DNA from: an uncultured Dorea sp.
GTDB taxonomy: Bacteria > Bacillota > Clostridia > Lachnospirales > Lachnospiraceae
Direction: 5' to 3'
NCBI GenBank assembly: GCA_910585725.1
Contig: CAJUFA010000044.1
Location: 1-20,379 of the forward strand
DNA: 20,379 bases
In this document: positions 8,069 through 15,259 of the stretch, piece by piece
Layout of the letters: every line of letters begins with the position of its first letter
Position numbering within the stretch: the stretch's first letter is position 1
Program-made: the position numbers and the translations under genes
The notes under the pieces: generated by a model
What the model saw: the letters and a program-made list of their open reading frames with translations, nothing else
Databases searched by the model: none
What the model was told of the DNA's origin: nothing

Positions 8069-9160
8069 TTACCAGTTCTCTTTTAAGAAATGCACGATAT
8101 CCTGCGCCCTGGGCGGGCATCCCGGCAGATGTTTCCGGAAGTTTTTGGTACAGTTTCCGACGCCGATTTCGCCGGATACGTCTTTCCACCCCTGGCCGAT
8201 ACAGATCTTCTCCCTTTTTCCAGGGGATATCTTCTGGTTTTCCAGACGTTCTAGGGCATAGATGAGAGAACCGCAGCAGGCGCTGCAGGCATCCTCAGCA
8301 TCGATATATTTTTCCAGTTTACGGATCCGGCCGGAAGGACGCATATCGGGAAGCGCCCCGGAGGGCTGATTCAGAAGAATGAGCTCCGCATGGGCCATAT
8401 CGGCGCTTCCCACGCCGAGCTCTTCGGCGATCCGGATATAAGGGACGTCGTCCGGGGAATAGCCGATGCATTCGCAGACATAGGCGTCGCAGAGTACGGG
8501 ATCTAAGCAGGCAAAGATACGGTTCATGACAACCGGGTTTCCGCCTTCTTCGAAGTTCAGATCTCCGCAGATATTATCCGCCAGGATAAGCTGGGGAGGC
8601 AGGACGGTATTGAGATGCGCAATGGGCTTATGCAGTCCCAGCGTATGGAAACGGCGTTTTTCGCTGTTGGGGATGACTCCCTTTGCATTCTTCAGAGCGC
8701 AGGTGATCTTCGTCTGGCAATGCCCCTTAAGGACGGGCAGATTGATAAGAAAATCCGTCTTTGCCACCTGGCTGCAGACATGAAGCCGCATGCCCCGGGC
8801 GTCGCACTGATAAGAGGTATCCTTTTGCAGATCGATAAAAGGAACCCTGTATCTTCGGCATATCTCTTCAACGCCGGAGACTTTCACGGCCTGACTGGTA
8901 CGGGCGCCGGCCCATGCGCCCTCCATGACGCATACATTGGAGAAATGATGTTCTTTCAGGTAGCGGAGGACGCCTTCCACCAGTTCCGGATGTGTGATTG
9001 CGCCGTTATCGGCGGTGTCCGGCTGGAGAAGATTCGGTTTGAGGGCAACCCGTTTGTTCTGGTTTCCGATGACGTCGCATAGATGAATCGCGTCTAAAAG
9101 TTCGGCCGTCATACGGAGGTAATCGGTTCCGTGGATCATTACGATTTGATTTTTATTCAT
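8069..9160 (-). CDS. DUF362 family protein with C-terminal cysteine motif (putative Fe-S protein)
   Basis: A 363-residue protein matching DUF362 by KPNLL, THPELVEGVLRYLKE, NLPVLKGH and ALKNAKGVIP; many relatives carry ferredoxin-like parts. Here the C-terminus has C292-x2-C295-C296-GSL, then GNC at 337 and GCPP at 348, a spacing reminiscent of the [4Fe-4S] site of 20-kDa-type oxidoreductase subunits, though without a classical CxxCxxC ferredoxin motif. Cluster binding is therefore likely but inferred. The start at 9160 is chosen for GAGGTG four bases upstream; an in-frame ATG at 9196 lacks a site. It has its own promoter and ends against iolJ. Its role in the inositol or glycoside module is unknown. 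Confidence 0.85.
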   Translation of the reverse strand: MNKNQIVMIHGTDYLRMTAELLDAIHLCDVIGNQNKRVALKPNLLQPDTADNGAITHPELVEGVLRYLKEHHFSNVCVMEGAWAGARTSQAVKVSGVEEICRRYRVPFIDLQKDTSYQCDARGMRLHVCSQVAKTDFLINLPVLKGHCQTKITCALKNAKGVIPNSEKRRFHTLGLHKPIAHLNTVLPPQLILADNICGDLNFEEGGNPVVMNRIFACLDPVLCDAYVCECIGYSPDDVPYIRIAEELGVGSADMAHAELILLNQPSGALPDMRPSGRIRKLEKYIDAEDACSACCGSLIYALERLENQKISPGKREKICIGQGWKDVSGEIGVGNCTKNFRKHLPGCPPRAQDIVHFLKENW

Positions 9161-9177
9161 TAGGCACCTCTTTTCTA

Positions 9178-9247
9178 TATCAGAAAATATTTCCATTACA
9201 GCGTGTTTCTATGTACTTAGTGTAATTTGCGTATCAGAAAAAGTCAA
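9178..9247 (-). promoter_or_regulatory. Promoter of the DUF362 gene
   Basis: On the minus strand, -35 TTGACT (plus coordinates 9242-9247) and -10 TACACT (9219-9224) are 17 bp apart. The -35 overlaps the stop of the upstream araC gene. The 10-mer TATCAGAAAA occurs twice in plus-strand reading, at 9178-9187 and 9232-9241; the second copy fills part of the promoter spacer, which hints at a regulator site. Confidence 0.65.
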
Positions 9248-10104
9248 CGTTGTCCGCCGGAAAAAAGAATGTTCCGGTATTTTTGCGGAGTGATATCGTT
9301 TTCCTTCCTGAATGCCCTGATAAAGTGCGTACTGCTGGTAAAACCGCACTCGTCGGCGATTTGCTGTATGCTCATTGAAGTTTCAAGAAGCAGCGCCTTA
9401 GCCCTGCGCAGCCTGAGGGCAAGGAGGTATTGATGGGGAGAAGAATCCGTATGTCTTTTAAATAGTTTGGAGAAATACCGGGGATTCAGAGCCAGATATC
9501 CGGCGATATCCGCAACAGAGATATTCTCCCGATAATGCGTTGTCATATATCGGATGGCGCCTGTCACCGCGGAGGGCTCGTTTCTTTTCTCAATTCCGGC
9601 CAGAAGCCCTAATATATTGTGTATCAAAAACGAAAGTTTATGTTCGTTCCCATGATCCGTCTTTAATTCCTCCAGAATAGAATCAAATGGAAGAAACAAC
9701 TCGTGCTGACCGGCGAAGCAGACGCCGTGCTGCTGACCGGTCAGATAATCAAAGTAGGACTGAGCCGAGCATCCGTCAAAATGGAACCATTGGAAGGAAG
9801 TGGTTTCCCGGATCCAGTAACTGTGCTTCTGTTTACAATCCAGGAAGATGATGCTTCCCGCCTCGGCGCAAATGGTATCTTCTCCAAAACGGACGTAGAA
9901 TTTCCCTTCCAGAACCCGTACCAGAAGAAATGTATGATAATATTCCCGGTTAACGCGATAGGGAAAAGTACAGGTATACAGGCCGCCAAAATGTATATAA
10001 TAAAGATTTTTTCTGGCGAAATCAGAGGGTGAATGAAAGTAGATTCCCTCCCTGTTGAGGATTCCGGTCTCGTCTTTTCTAGGCTTCAGTTCTTGATAAT
10101 CCAT
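9244..10104 (-). CDS. AraC-family transcriptional regulator
   Basis: A 286-residue protein. Residues ~15-150 look like a cupin-type sugar-sensing domain (FHSPSDFARKNLYYIHFGG, later SIIFLDCKQKHSYW). The C-terminal ~100 residues form a paired AraC helix-turn-helix: ENISVADIAGYLALNPRYFSKLFK, then MSIQQIADECGFTSSTHFIRAFRK and the closing TPQKYR. GGGAGGAGCT lies directly before the ATG. It is divergent from the isomerase and Gfo/Idh genes, the usual place for their activator, and upstream of the DUF362 gene on the same strand. No TGCGTGCT motif is seen at this junction, so the module probably has control separate from the LacI regulon. Confidence 0.92.
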   Translation of the reverse strand: MDYQELKPRKDETGILNREGIYFHSPSDFARKNLYYIHFGGLYTCTFPYRVNREYYHTFLLVRVLEGKFYVRFGEDTICAEAGSIIFLDCKQKHSYWIRETTSFQWFHFDGCSAQSYFDYLTGQQHGVCFAGQHELFLPFDSILEELKTDHGNEHKLSFLIHNILGLLAGIEKRNEPSAVTGAIRYMTTHYRENISVADIAGYLALNPRYFSKLFKRHTDSSPHQYLLALRLRRAKALLLETSMSIQQIADECGFTSSTHFIRAFRKENDITPQKYRNILFSGGQR

Positions 10105-10157
10105 AGCTCCTCCCGCAAGATGACAAAATGTATATAAATGGTGATTTATTGAAGATG

Positions 10158-10186
10158 ATTATACAGGAAATCCGCTGTACAATCAA
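10158..10186 (-). promoter_or_regulatory. Promoter of the araC-type gene
   Basis: On the minus strand, -35 TTGATT (10181-10186) and -10 TATAAT (10158-10163) with a 17-bp spacer. The divergent plus-strand gene shows only TACAAT (10178-10183) with no good -35, overlapping this -35. A weak activator-dependent promoter for the plus-strand gene would fit AraC-type control. Confidence 0.7.
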
Positions 10187-10215
10187 TAAAACGAATATGA
10201 AAGGAGACAGAAATT

Positions 10216-11142
10216 ATGGGTATGAATATTTGCGGCGCTCCCTGCTGCTGGGGAGTGGATGATGTGAAGAATCCTTACCTGCCGCCATGGCAGAATGTTT
10301 TGAAAGAGGCGGGAGAGGCAGGATACCGGGCGATAGAACTGGGACCTTACGGTTATCTGCCCATTGACATTGAAGCGGTATCGGGAGAACTGAAAAAGAA
10401 CGGGTTGTCTATTGTGGCGGGTACGATTTTCGACGATCTGGTGGACGAGGCAAATTATGAGAATCTCCTTAGACAGACGGATGACATCTGTTCTCTGATT
10501 ACGAAGCTTCCGCCTCTGCCGGTACATGAGGGACAGCACTACCCGACTCCGTATATGACGATCATGGACTGGGGGCATGACGAGAGAGATTATGCCGCGG
10601 GCCATTCTGACAGAGCGCCCAGGCTTTCCGGGGAAGATTGGAAAATGATGATGGATCATATCAAAGGGATCTGTAAAAAAGCGGCGGGATACGGCGTGCG
10701 TCCGGTGATCCATCCCCATGCAGGAGGTTATATCGAATTTGCGGATGAGATCGAAGCGCTTTTGACGGACATACCCTACGAGCTCGCGGGGCTCTGTCTG
10801 GATACGGGACATCTGTATTATTCGGGGATGGATCCGGCTGCCTGGCTGAAAAAATGTGCGGCAAATCTGGATTACGTTCATTTTAAGGATGTGGACGAGC
10901 AGATATATCAGGAAGTCCTTGGTGAGAAGATTCGTTTCTTCGAAGGATGCGGGAGGGGTGCAATGTGTCCCATCGGCAAAGGAACTCTTGATTATCCCGG
11001 AATCAAAGCGGCCCTGGAGGAGATCGGATACAGCGGATATATTACCATTGAGCAGGAGAGAGATCCGCGGAATTCCGGTACAAGTTTGAGAGATGTGAAG
11101 GCAAGCGTGACATATCTAAAGAGCGTAGGATATGAGATATAA
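10216..11142 (+). CDS. TIM-barrel sugar isomerase/epimerase (IolE/IolI/IolH-like)
   Basis: A 308-residue AP-endonuclease-2-type TIM barrel related to but clearly different from the iolE product at 2405. Candidate metal and active-site residues lie in HPHAGG (H166, H168), CLDTGHLYYSG (D196, H199), VHFKD (H222, D225) and TIEQERD (E279, E281). AAAGGAGA lies before the ATG. Relatives act as inosose dehydratases or isomerases, or as epimerases or lyases on 3-keto sugars. With the adjacent Gfo/Idh/MocA enzyme it may handle inositol isomers (inosose isomerisation) or a 3-oxidised glycoside; the sequence does not decide between these. It is divergent from the AraC gene, which probably controls it. 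Confidence 0.85.
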   Translation: MGMNICGAPCCWGVDDVKNPYLPPWQNVLKEAGEAGYRAIELGPYGYLPIDIEAVSGELKKNGLSIVAGTIFDDLVDEANYENLLRQTDDICSLITKLPPLPVHEGQHYPTPYMTIMDWGHDERDYAAGHSDRAPRLSGEDWKMMMDHIKGICKKAAGYGVRPVIHPHAGGYIEFADEIEALLTDIPYELAGLCLDTGHLYYSGMDPAAWLKKCAANLDYVHFKDVDEQIYQEVLGEKIRFFEGCGRGAMCPIGKGTLDYPGIKAALEEIGYSGYITIEQERDPRNSGTSLRDVKASVTYLKSVGYEI

Positions 11143-11159
11143 GATATAAGATATAAGAA
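11135..11159 (+). repeat. Short tandem repeat at the isomerase stop codon
   Basis: AGATATA is repeated three times in direct succession, and the first copy includes the TAA stop of the upstream gene. It is a simple-sequence repeat that could slip during replication but would change only the untranslated spacer. Confidence 0.6.
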
Positions 11160-11183
11160 AGCAGATGGAGTTCTGAACAGGAG

Positions 11184-11226
11184 TGCCCTGAGGCATATGG
11201 CAGGACGGTAGCTATGCGAAAGGGCA
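11184..11226 (+). other. Potential structured leader before the Gfo/Idh gene
   Basis: TGCCCT (11184-11189) pairs with AGGGCA (11221-11226), and GCATA (11193-11197) pairs with TATGC (11213-11217). Between the two stems is a symmetric purine loop, GAG opposite GAA. The apical loop is 15 bases. No T-run follows, so it is not a standard terminator. It lies in the 154-base gap between the isomerase and oxidoreductase genes and may be an mRNA processing or regulatory structure. Confidence 0.35.
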
Positions 11227-11296
11227 GGCTGTAAAATGTGCGGAAAACTACAGAAGATTACAGATTATAGAATATAGAAACAGAGAGGTAAAGTTT

Positions 11297-12460
11297 ATGT
11301 ATTATGGAGAGAAGAGAATTGAGAAGCCAATCCGCTGGGCGATGGTAGGCGGAGGAAAAGGAAGCCAGATCGGATATATCCACCGTTCGGCGGCGACGAG
11401 AGATTTTAATTTTGAGCTTGTTGCCGGAGCATTTGATATTAATCCGGAGAGAGGGAAAGAATTCGGAAAGATGCTTCATGTAGCGGAAGACAGATGTTAT
11501 CCGGATTATAAAACGATGTTTGGAGAAGAAGCAAAACGTCCGGACGGAATCCAGGCCGTGTCCGTAGCGACTCCGAACGGGACGCATTTTGAGATTACAA
11601 AAGCAGCGCTTCTTGCAGGTCTTCATGTGGTGTGCGAGAAACCGTTATGCTTTACCACAGAAGAAGCGGAAGAATTGGAAGAACTGGCTAAGAAGCAGAA
11701 TAAGATCGTAGGCGTTACTTACGGTTACGCCGGACATCAGATGATCCAGGAAGGTAAGAAATTGATTGAAAAAGGCGCCCTGGGTAAGATCCGCATCGTG
11801 AATATGCAGTTTTCCCACGGTTTCCATAATGTGGCGGTGGAGAAGAATACGGCTTCCACGAAATGGAGGGTGGATCCGAAAGTCGCAGGCCCTTCTTATG
11901 TGTTAGGCGACGTAGGAACTCATCCGCTCTATCTGTCCGAGATCATGATGCCGGATATGAAGATTAAGCGTCTGATGTGCAGTCGTCAGTCGTTCGTGGA
12001 ATCCAGAGCGCCTCTCGAGGATAATGCCATGACGATTATGGAATATGATAACGGCGCGATAGGCTATGTGTGGTCCTGCTGTGTAAACTGCGGTTCCATG
12101 CATGGACAGAAGATCCGTGTGATCGGCGAGAAGGCGTCTATTGAGTGGTGGGATGAACGGCCGAACCAGCTTACTTTTGAAGTACAGGGAGAACCTGTAC
12201 GCATCCTGGAGCGGGGAATGGGGTATCTGGATGAATCTTCAGTGGAAGAAGACCGCATCGGGGGAGGCCATCCCGAAGGGCTGTTCGAGGCATGGAGTAA
12301 TCTGTACGGCCGCTTTGCCCGGGCAATGGACGCGTCCGACAAGGGCGAAGAGATAACGTTTTGGTATCCGAATATCAATGCCGGAGTCCAGGGAGTTCGC
12401 TGGGTAGAGAACTGCGTGCGCTCCGCGGATAACGGCGCCGTGTGGGTGGATTATCAATAG
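11297..12460 (+). CDS. Gfo/Idh/MocA family NAD(P)-dependent oxidoreductase
   Basis: A 387-residue dehydrogenase. The Rossmann dinucleotide-binding loop is VGGGKGSQIG (17-26). Catalytic landmarks are CEKPL (K115) and GDVGTHPLYL (D205, H209), followed by the C-terminal substrate domain. GAGAGG lies eight bases before the ATG. Members oxidise ring hydroxyls of inositols, sugars and glycosides. The GGGKGSQIGYIHR-type N-terminus is closer to the group with inositol dehydrogenases and glycoside 3-dehydrogenases than to simple glucose-fructose oxidoreductases. In this locus it could supply the missing inositol 2-dehydrogenase step, or with the neighbouring isomerase act on glycosides or other cyclitols. 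The gene ends 20-30 bases before a truncated insertion sequence. Confidence 0.88.
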   Translation: MYYGEKRIEKPIRWAMVGGGKGSQIGYIHRSAATRDFNFELVAGAFDINPERGKEFGKMLHVAEDRCYPDYKTMFGEEAKRPDGIQAVSVATPNGTHFEITKAALLAGLHVVCEKPLCFTTEEAEELEELAKKQNKIVGVTYGYAGHQMIQEGKKLIEKGALGKIRIVNMQFSHGFHNVAVEKNTASTKWRVDPKVAGPSYVLGDVGTHPLYLSEIMMPDMKIKRLMCSRQSFVESRAPLEDNAMTIMEYDNGAIGYVWSCCVNCGSMHGQKIRVIGEKASIEWWDERPNQLTFEVQGEPVRILERGMGYLDESSVEEDRIGGGHPEGLFEAWSNLYGRFARAMDASDKGEEITFWYPNINAGVQGVRWVENCVRSADNGAVWVDYQ

Positions 12461-12479
12461 TCTGAAGTAAGCTTTTTAA

Positions 12480-13336
12480 AGAGCCTTGACAGGGGTTGTC
12501 ACAGTGGCAGACGCGGCGTTTGGATTTATACGCTGGATGGTATTCCCATTTCATTTTTGGGCATACAAATTTCATGGTTGGGATTTTGCTTTTTAAATGA
12601 GATTTACTTCCTTCTCTTTTCAGGGGGAGTGTCGGATCATGTGGACAGCATGGAATACCGTTTTCATTGAAGGTATACCCCTCCTTCATGGAAAGTTTGA
12701 CACGCAAGGGTATAAAGGCTTTTTCAAATCCGATGTCTCCAAGAAGGGCTTTATAGATTTCGATGGTATCAAACGCTGCATCTCCGAGAAAAGTTTTGGG
12801 ATTGATGAGTGGATGCTTTAGGAAAAAGTCGATTAAAACCGGAAGGAGCGCTTTTGAGTCAGCAAGCGATTTGTCTTCATCCGGAGAACCGCATTTTTTC
12901 TCGATCACGATATCAGGGTGTGCATTTAAAAAGTCCTTGTTGAAAAAAGTGATGTCACGAACAATGCCGAGACCATTGGTAATGATACCGAATTTGTAGG
13001 CATAGCAGAAATGTCCATTGACATACATCTGCTGGATTGCCTGGTTAGCGGCAGCATGTGAGGGCATAGAGCCATAGGCGGCTTTGTATGGGTCATAATT
13101 CTTATCAAAGTTGTGAGCTTTGGCAAAAACTTTCAGCTGCTTGATGATACGGTTTGCGTATTTGGGATTGTTTTCAGCAACCCTAGCTTCAATGCCGGAT
13201 GTATCAAAGATAGACATGGCAGCCAAATGAGGATCAATTTTCTGGCAAATCGGTTCGGTCAGGTCAACAAGATGGTCGAACATGGATTGTAAGTCCGGTA
13301 AGAAATCTTGCCGGAAGCTTGCTTATGTGTTATCAT
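12480..13336 (-). pseudogene. Transposase remnant, deleted internally and at the 3' end
   Basis: On the minus strand a DDE-type transposase common in Lachnospiraceae is recognisable from SMFDHLVDLTEP through FDTSGIEARVAENNPKYANR, AAYGSMPSHAAAN, FLGDAAFDT to FVCPKMKWEY and CHCDNPC, likely IS1182-like. Its start codon survives at 13336 with an AAAGGAGA site and encodes MITHK. The frame then jumps: the sequence matching the family (FRQDFLPDLQSMFDH) resumes in another frame, so an N-terminal stretch of roughly 100 codons is lost. At the other end family similarity stops near 12489, just after CDNPC, and unrelated residues follow. It is therefore non-functional. It marks the left edge of an accessory stretch inside the inositol locus. 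Confidence 0.85.
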
Positions 13337-13424
13337 AAGAATATATCTCCTTTCAGGTGGATGGTGGATTAGTTTCTGGACAATTCTATTTTACCATAAA
13401 CCTTGAGGAGATATTTTATTTTAG

Positions 13425-13595
13425 AAACGAAAAAATACCGTATTTATACGGTTTGTGGTGTTTCGCAAACACCTAAATGATGCTTTGCGCAAGGAGATAA
13501 TTAATGTGAGTACGATAGAGCAGATTAAGTTTGAAGGAATGAGGGAAGAATTAACGGAGGAATTGCGAAGATACGGAACAGATACCATGTATTGA
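13425..13595 (+). pseudogene. Short remnant reading frame next to the transposase
   Basis: Open from a TAG at 13422-13424 to a TGA at 13593-13595, the frame encodes segments such as RKHLNDALRKEIINVS and FEGMREELTEELRRYGTD, whose composition looks like real helical protein. No ATG with a ribosome site begins it, and its end overlaps the -35 of the pnuC promoter. It is probably the 3' end of a gene cut by the insertion. The family is not recognised. Confidence 0.3.
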
Positions 13596-13620
13596 CTCCT
13601 GTGCTTTGCTATGTTATACT
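13592..13620 (+). promoter_or_regulatory. Near-consensus promoter of pnuC
   Basis: -35 TTGACT (13592-13597) and -10 TATACT (13615-13620) with a 17-bp spacer. A transcript from here would have about 110 bases of leader before the pnuC start. Confidence 0.8.
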
Positions 13621-13642
13621 TTACAAAATTAAATAGATAATA

Positions 13643-13724
13643 GTCTGCCACCGGGTAGAGAAGCAAAAGCATTCGTTACACATCGTTAGGTCGTTGAAGA
13701 TGTGTGGACGGGTGCTTTTTATTA
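13643..13724 (+). promoter_or_regulatory. Structured pnuC leader with terminator-like hairpin (candidate attenuator/riboswitch)
   Basis: A small stem TCTGCC/GGTAGA with loop ACCG spans 13643-13658 (one G-T pair). Next comes a long segmented hairpin: AAAAGCA (13665-13671) with TGCTTTT (13713-13719), CGT (13674-13676) with ACG (13708-13710), and ACACATC (13678-13684) with GATGTGT (13699-13705). It ends in five T, four bases before the AGGAGG of pnuC. The position suggests transcription attenuation or occlusion of the ribosome site. I do not recognise it as a named riboswitch class. Confidence 0.55.
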
Positions 13725-13736
13725 GGAGGTAATTAT

Positions 13737-14441
13737 ATGTATGCAAAAGAACGAAAAACAATATTTGGTTATTTCACAAAAGGGGAGATAGCATTATGGT
13801 GTGTATCAACGATCCTGATTACAGTATCCTTTTTTATATTTGACAGAGAAAATTATTTAACACTTGCCGCCTCTTTGATTGGTATAACATCACTGATCTT
13901 TAATGCAAAGGGGAATCCGTTCGGACAATTTCTTATGGTTATATTCAGCATACTATATGGCGTCATTTCTTATACATTCGCCTATTATGGAGAGATGATA
14001 ACCTACTTGGGAATGACTGCGCCAATGGCTGTTTTTGCATTGATTTCATGGTTGAAAAATCCATATAACGGAAATAAGGCAGAAGTAAAAGTGAATAGGC
14101 TAAAATTTAAAGAAATTATTTTTATGATGCTATTGACAGCAGTTATTACGATTATATTTTATTATGTTTTGGCAGCTTTTCATACGGCAAACCTAATACC
14201 AAGTACTATATCTGTCACAACAAGCTTTCTTGCGGTATATTTAACGTTTAGAAGGAGTGCGTTTTATGCAGTCGGTTATGCCGCAAACGATATTGTACTA
14301 ATTATATTATGGATATTGGCAGCGATTTCTAATATATCATATTTATCTGTCGCGATTTGTTTTGTCATGTTTTTAGTAAATGATATTTATGGATTTATCA
14401 ATTGGTCAAGGATGCAGAAACGCCAAGAAGCTTTAGAATAA
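13737..14441 (+). CDS. pnuC: PnuC-family nicotinamide riboside/vitamin transporter
   Basis: A 234-residue, mostly hydrophobic membrane protein with about seven helices. The features FNAKGNPFGQFLMVIFSILYG, YYGEMITYLGMTAPMA and the C-terminal VNDIYGFINWSRMQKRQ are typical of PnuC facilitators, which import nicotinamide riboside for NAD synthesis; related proteins take thiamine or riboflavin, so the substrate is not certain. AGGAGG seven bases before ATG 13737 sets the start. It has its own strong promoter and a structured leader. Codon use is far richer in A and T than the iol genes, in keeping with the accessory stretch. No NAD biosynthesis gene is adjacent. Confidence 0.9.
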   Translation: MYAKERKTIFGYFTKGEIALWCVSTILITVSFFIFDRENYLTLAASLIGITSLIFNAKGNPFGQFLMVIFSILYGVISYTFAYYGEMITYLGMTAPMAVFALISWLKNPYNGNKAEVKVNRLKFKEIIFMMLLTAVITIIFYYVLAAFHTANLIPSTISVTTSFLAVYLTFRRSAFYAVGYAANDIVLIILWILAAISNISYLSVAICFVMFLVNDIYGFINWSRMQKRQEALE

Positions 14442-14552
14442 TATCCGGAAGTTCTGCTAATGCTTTCTCGACTGGCTCTTTTTCTCTATGTTCCTGTTTG
14501 GGCATCATTGCCAGTCATCCTCCGCCGCCTGCGCCAATACCGCCGCTCCTAA
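14398..14552 (-). pseudogene. Fragments of mobile-element genes (minus strand)
   Basis: The minus strand reads a short C-terminus, GAAVLAQAAEDDWQ then TGA, overlapping (CAATGATG) a start of MMPKQEHREKEPVEKALAELPD, which runs into a stop at 14398. The tight stop-start overlap and the sensible composition resemble the tail and head of two adjacent genes of a conjugative or mobilisable element. The second reading frame crosses the end of pnuC and is probably truncated there. Family assignment is not secure. Confidence 0.35.
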
Positions 14553-14607
14553 TAAAGTCTGCCTAGGGCAGAAAATCAAATTTTGTTCCGGCATGGATTG
14601 GTTTTGA

Positions 14608-14636
14608 TTGATAAAGCGCCCTTTTTTTGCTATGAT
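14608..14636 (+). promoter_or_regulatory. Promoter of the DUF3788 gene
   Basis: -35 TTGATA (14608-14613) and -10 TATGAT (14631-14636) with a 17-bp spacer containing a run of seven T. The gene starts about 55 bases downstream. A small hairpin TCTGCC/GGCAGA lies upstream at 14558-14572. Confidence 0.6.
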
Positions 14637-14697
14637 AAATTGTGAAAATAGTTGTTTCGTTACAACATTATAACGGAAGCTATATAGGAGGGATGAT

Positions 14698-15135
14698 ATG
14701 CTTGATACGATACCTAACGAAGAAAAAATGACAGATTTAGTCGGGGAAGCACTATATGATGTATGGGATAAGTTATGTGCTTTAATTGATGAAAAATATG
14801 ATATGGAGCGTACGTGGAATAAAGGCGGTAAAGCATGGACATATGAATATAAATACCGCAGAGGCGGTAAAACTCTATGCGCATTATATGCAAGAGAGAA
14901 CTGTGTAGGATTTATGGTAATATTAGGGAAAGAAGAACGCTTAAAATTTGAAAAAGACAGAGCAAATTATTCAAAGGAAGTTCAAAAAATTTATGATGAA
15001 ACTCAAACTTATCATGACGGGAAATGGATGATGTTCGAGCCAGTAGACGCTGCTTTGTTTGATGATTTTATCAGACTGCTGAGAATTAAAAGGAAACCGA
15101 ATAGAAAATTAATTAATAACTTTGATTTCTGTTAA
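14698..15135 (+). CDS. DUF3788 family protein
   Basis: A 145-residue soluble protein with the features of DUF3788: an N-terminal helix ending LIDEKYDMERTWNKGGKAW, then YEYKYRRGGKTLCALY, GFMVILGKEER and YHDGKWMMFEP. Function is unknown; the fold is probably small and cytoplasmic, and some relatives are annotated as binding or stress proteins without proof. GGAGGG lies five bases before the ATG. It stands alone with its own promoter in the A/T-rich accessory stretch. The family name is well supported; no job can be read from the context. Confidence 0.85.
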   Translation: MLDTIPNEEKMTDLVGEALYDVWDKLCALIDEKYDMERTWNKGGKAWTYEYKYRRGGKTLCALYARENCVGFMVILGKEERLKFEKDRANYSKEVQKIYDETQTYHDGKWMMFEPVDAALFDDFIRLLRIKRKPNRKLINNFDFC

Positions 15136-15195
15136 ATTGTTAAATTATCTTTAGACTTTTTCTGCATTGTGATATAGATTATATATGGTTTTATC

Positions 15196-15248
15196 TTGAT
15201 TTATAGGTAACTTGTTGCTATAATTAAATAGGAAACGAGTTACCTATA
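15196..15248 (+). promoter_or_regulatory. marR promoter flanked by a 15-bp inverted repeat (autoregulatory operator)
   Basis: -35 TTGATT (15196-15201) and -10 TATAAT (15219-15224) with a 17-bp spacer. TATAGGTAACTTGTT (15202-15216) in the spacer and AACGAGTTACCTATA (15234-15248) after the -10 form a 15-bp inverted repeat with one mismatch. Each arm contains the small palindrome AAC-N2-GTT. The right arm abuts the marR ribosome site. MarR proteins usually bind such palindromes in their own promoters. Confidence 0.75.
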
Positions 15249-15259
15249 AGGAGGATCGG

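Noticed and set aside
12461..13440. Terminal inverted repeats of the insertion sequence
   Set aside because: Similar TCAAGG strings occur near both ends, but in direct rather than inverted orientation, so no convincing element boundary could be set.
13643..13658. Mini-ykkC (guanidine-II) hairpin in the pnuC leader
   Set aside because: The loop is ACCG rather than ACGR and there is no tandem partner hairpin of the same kind.
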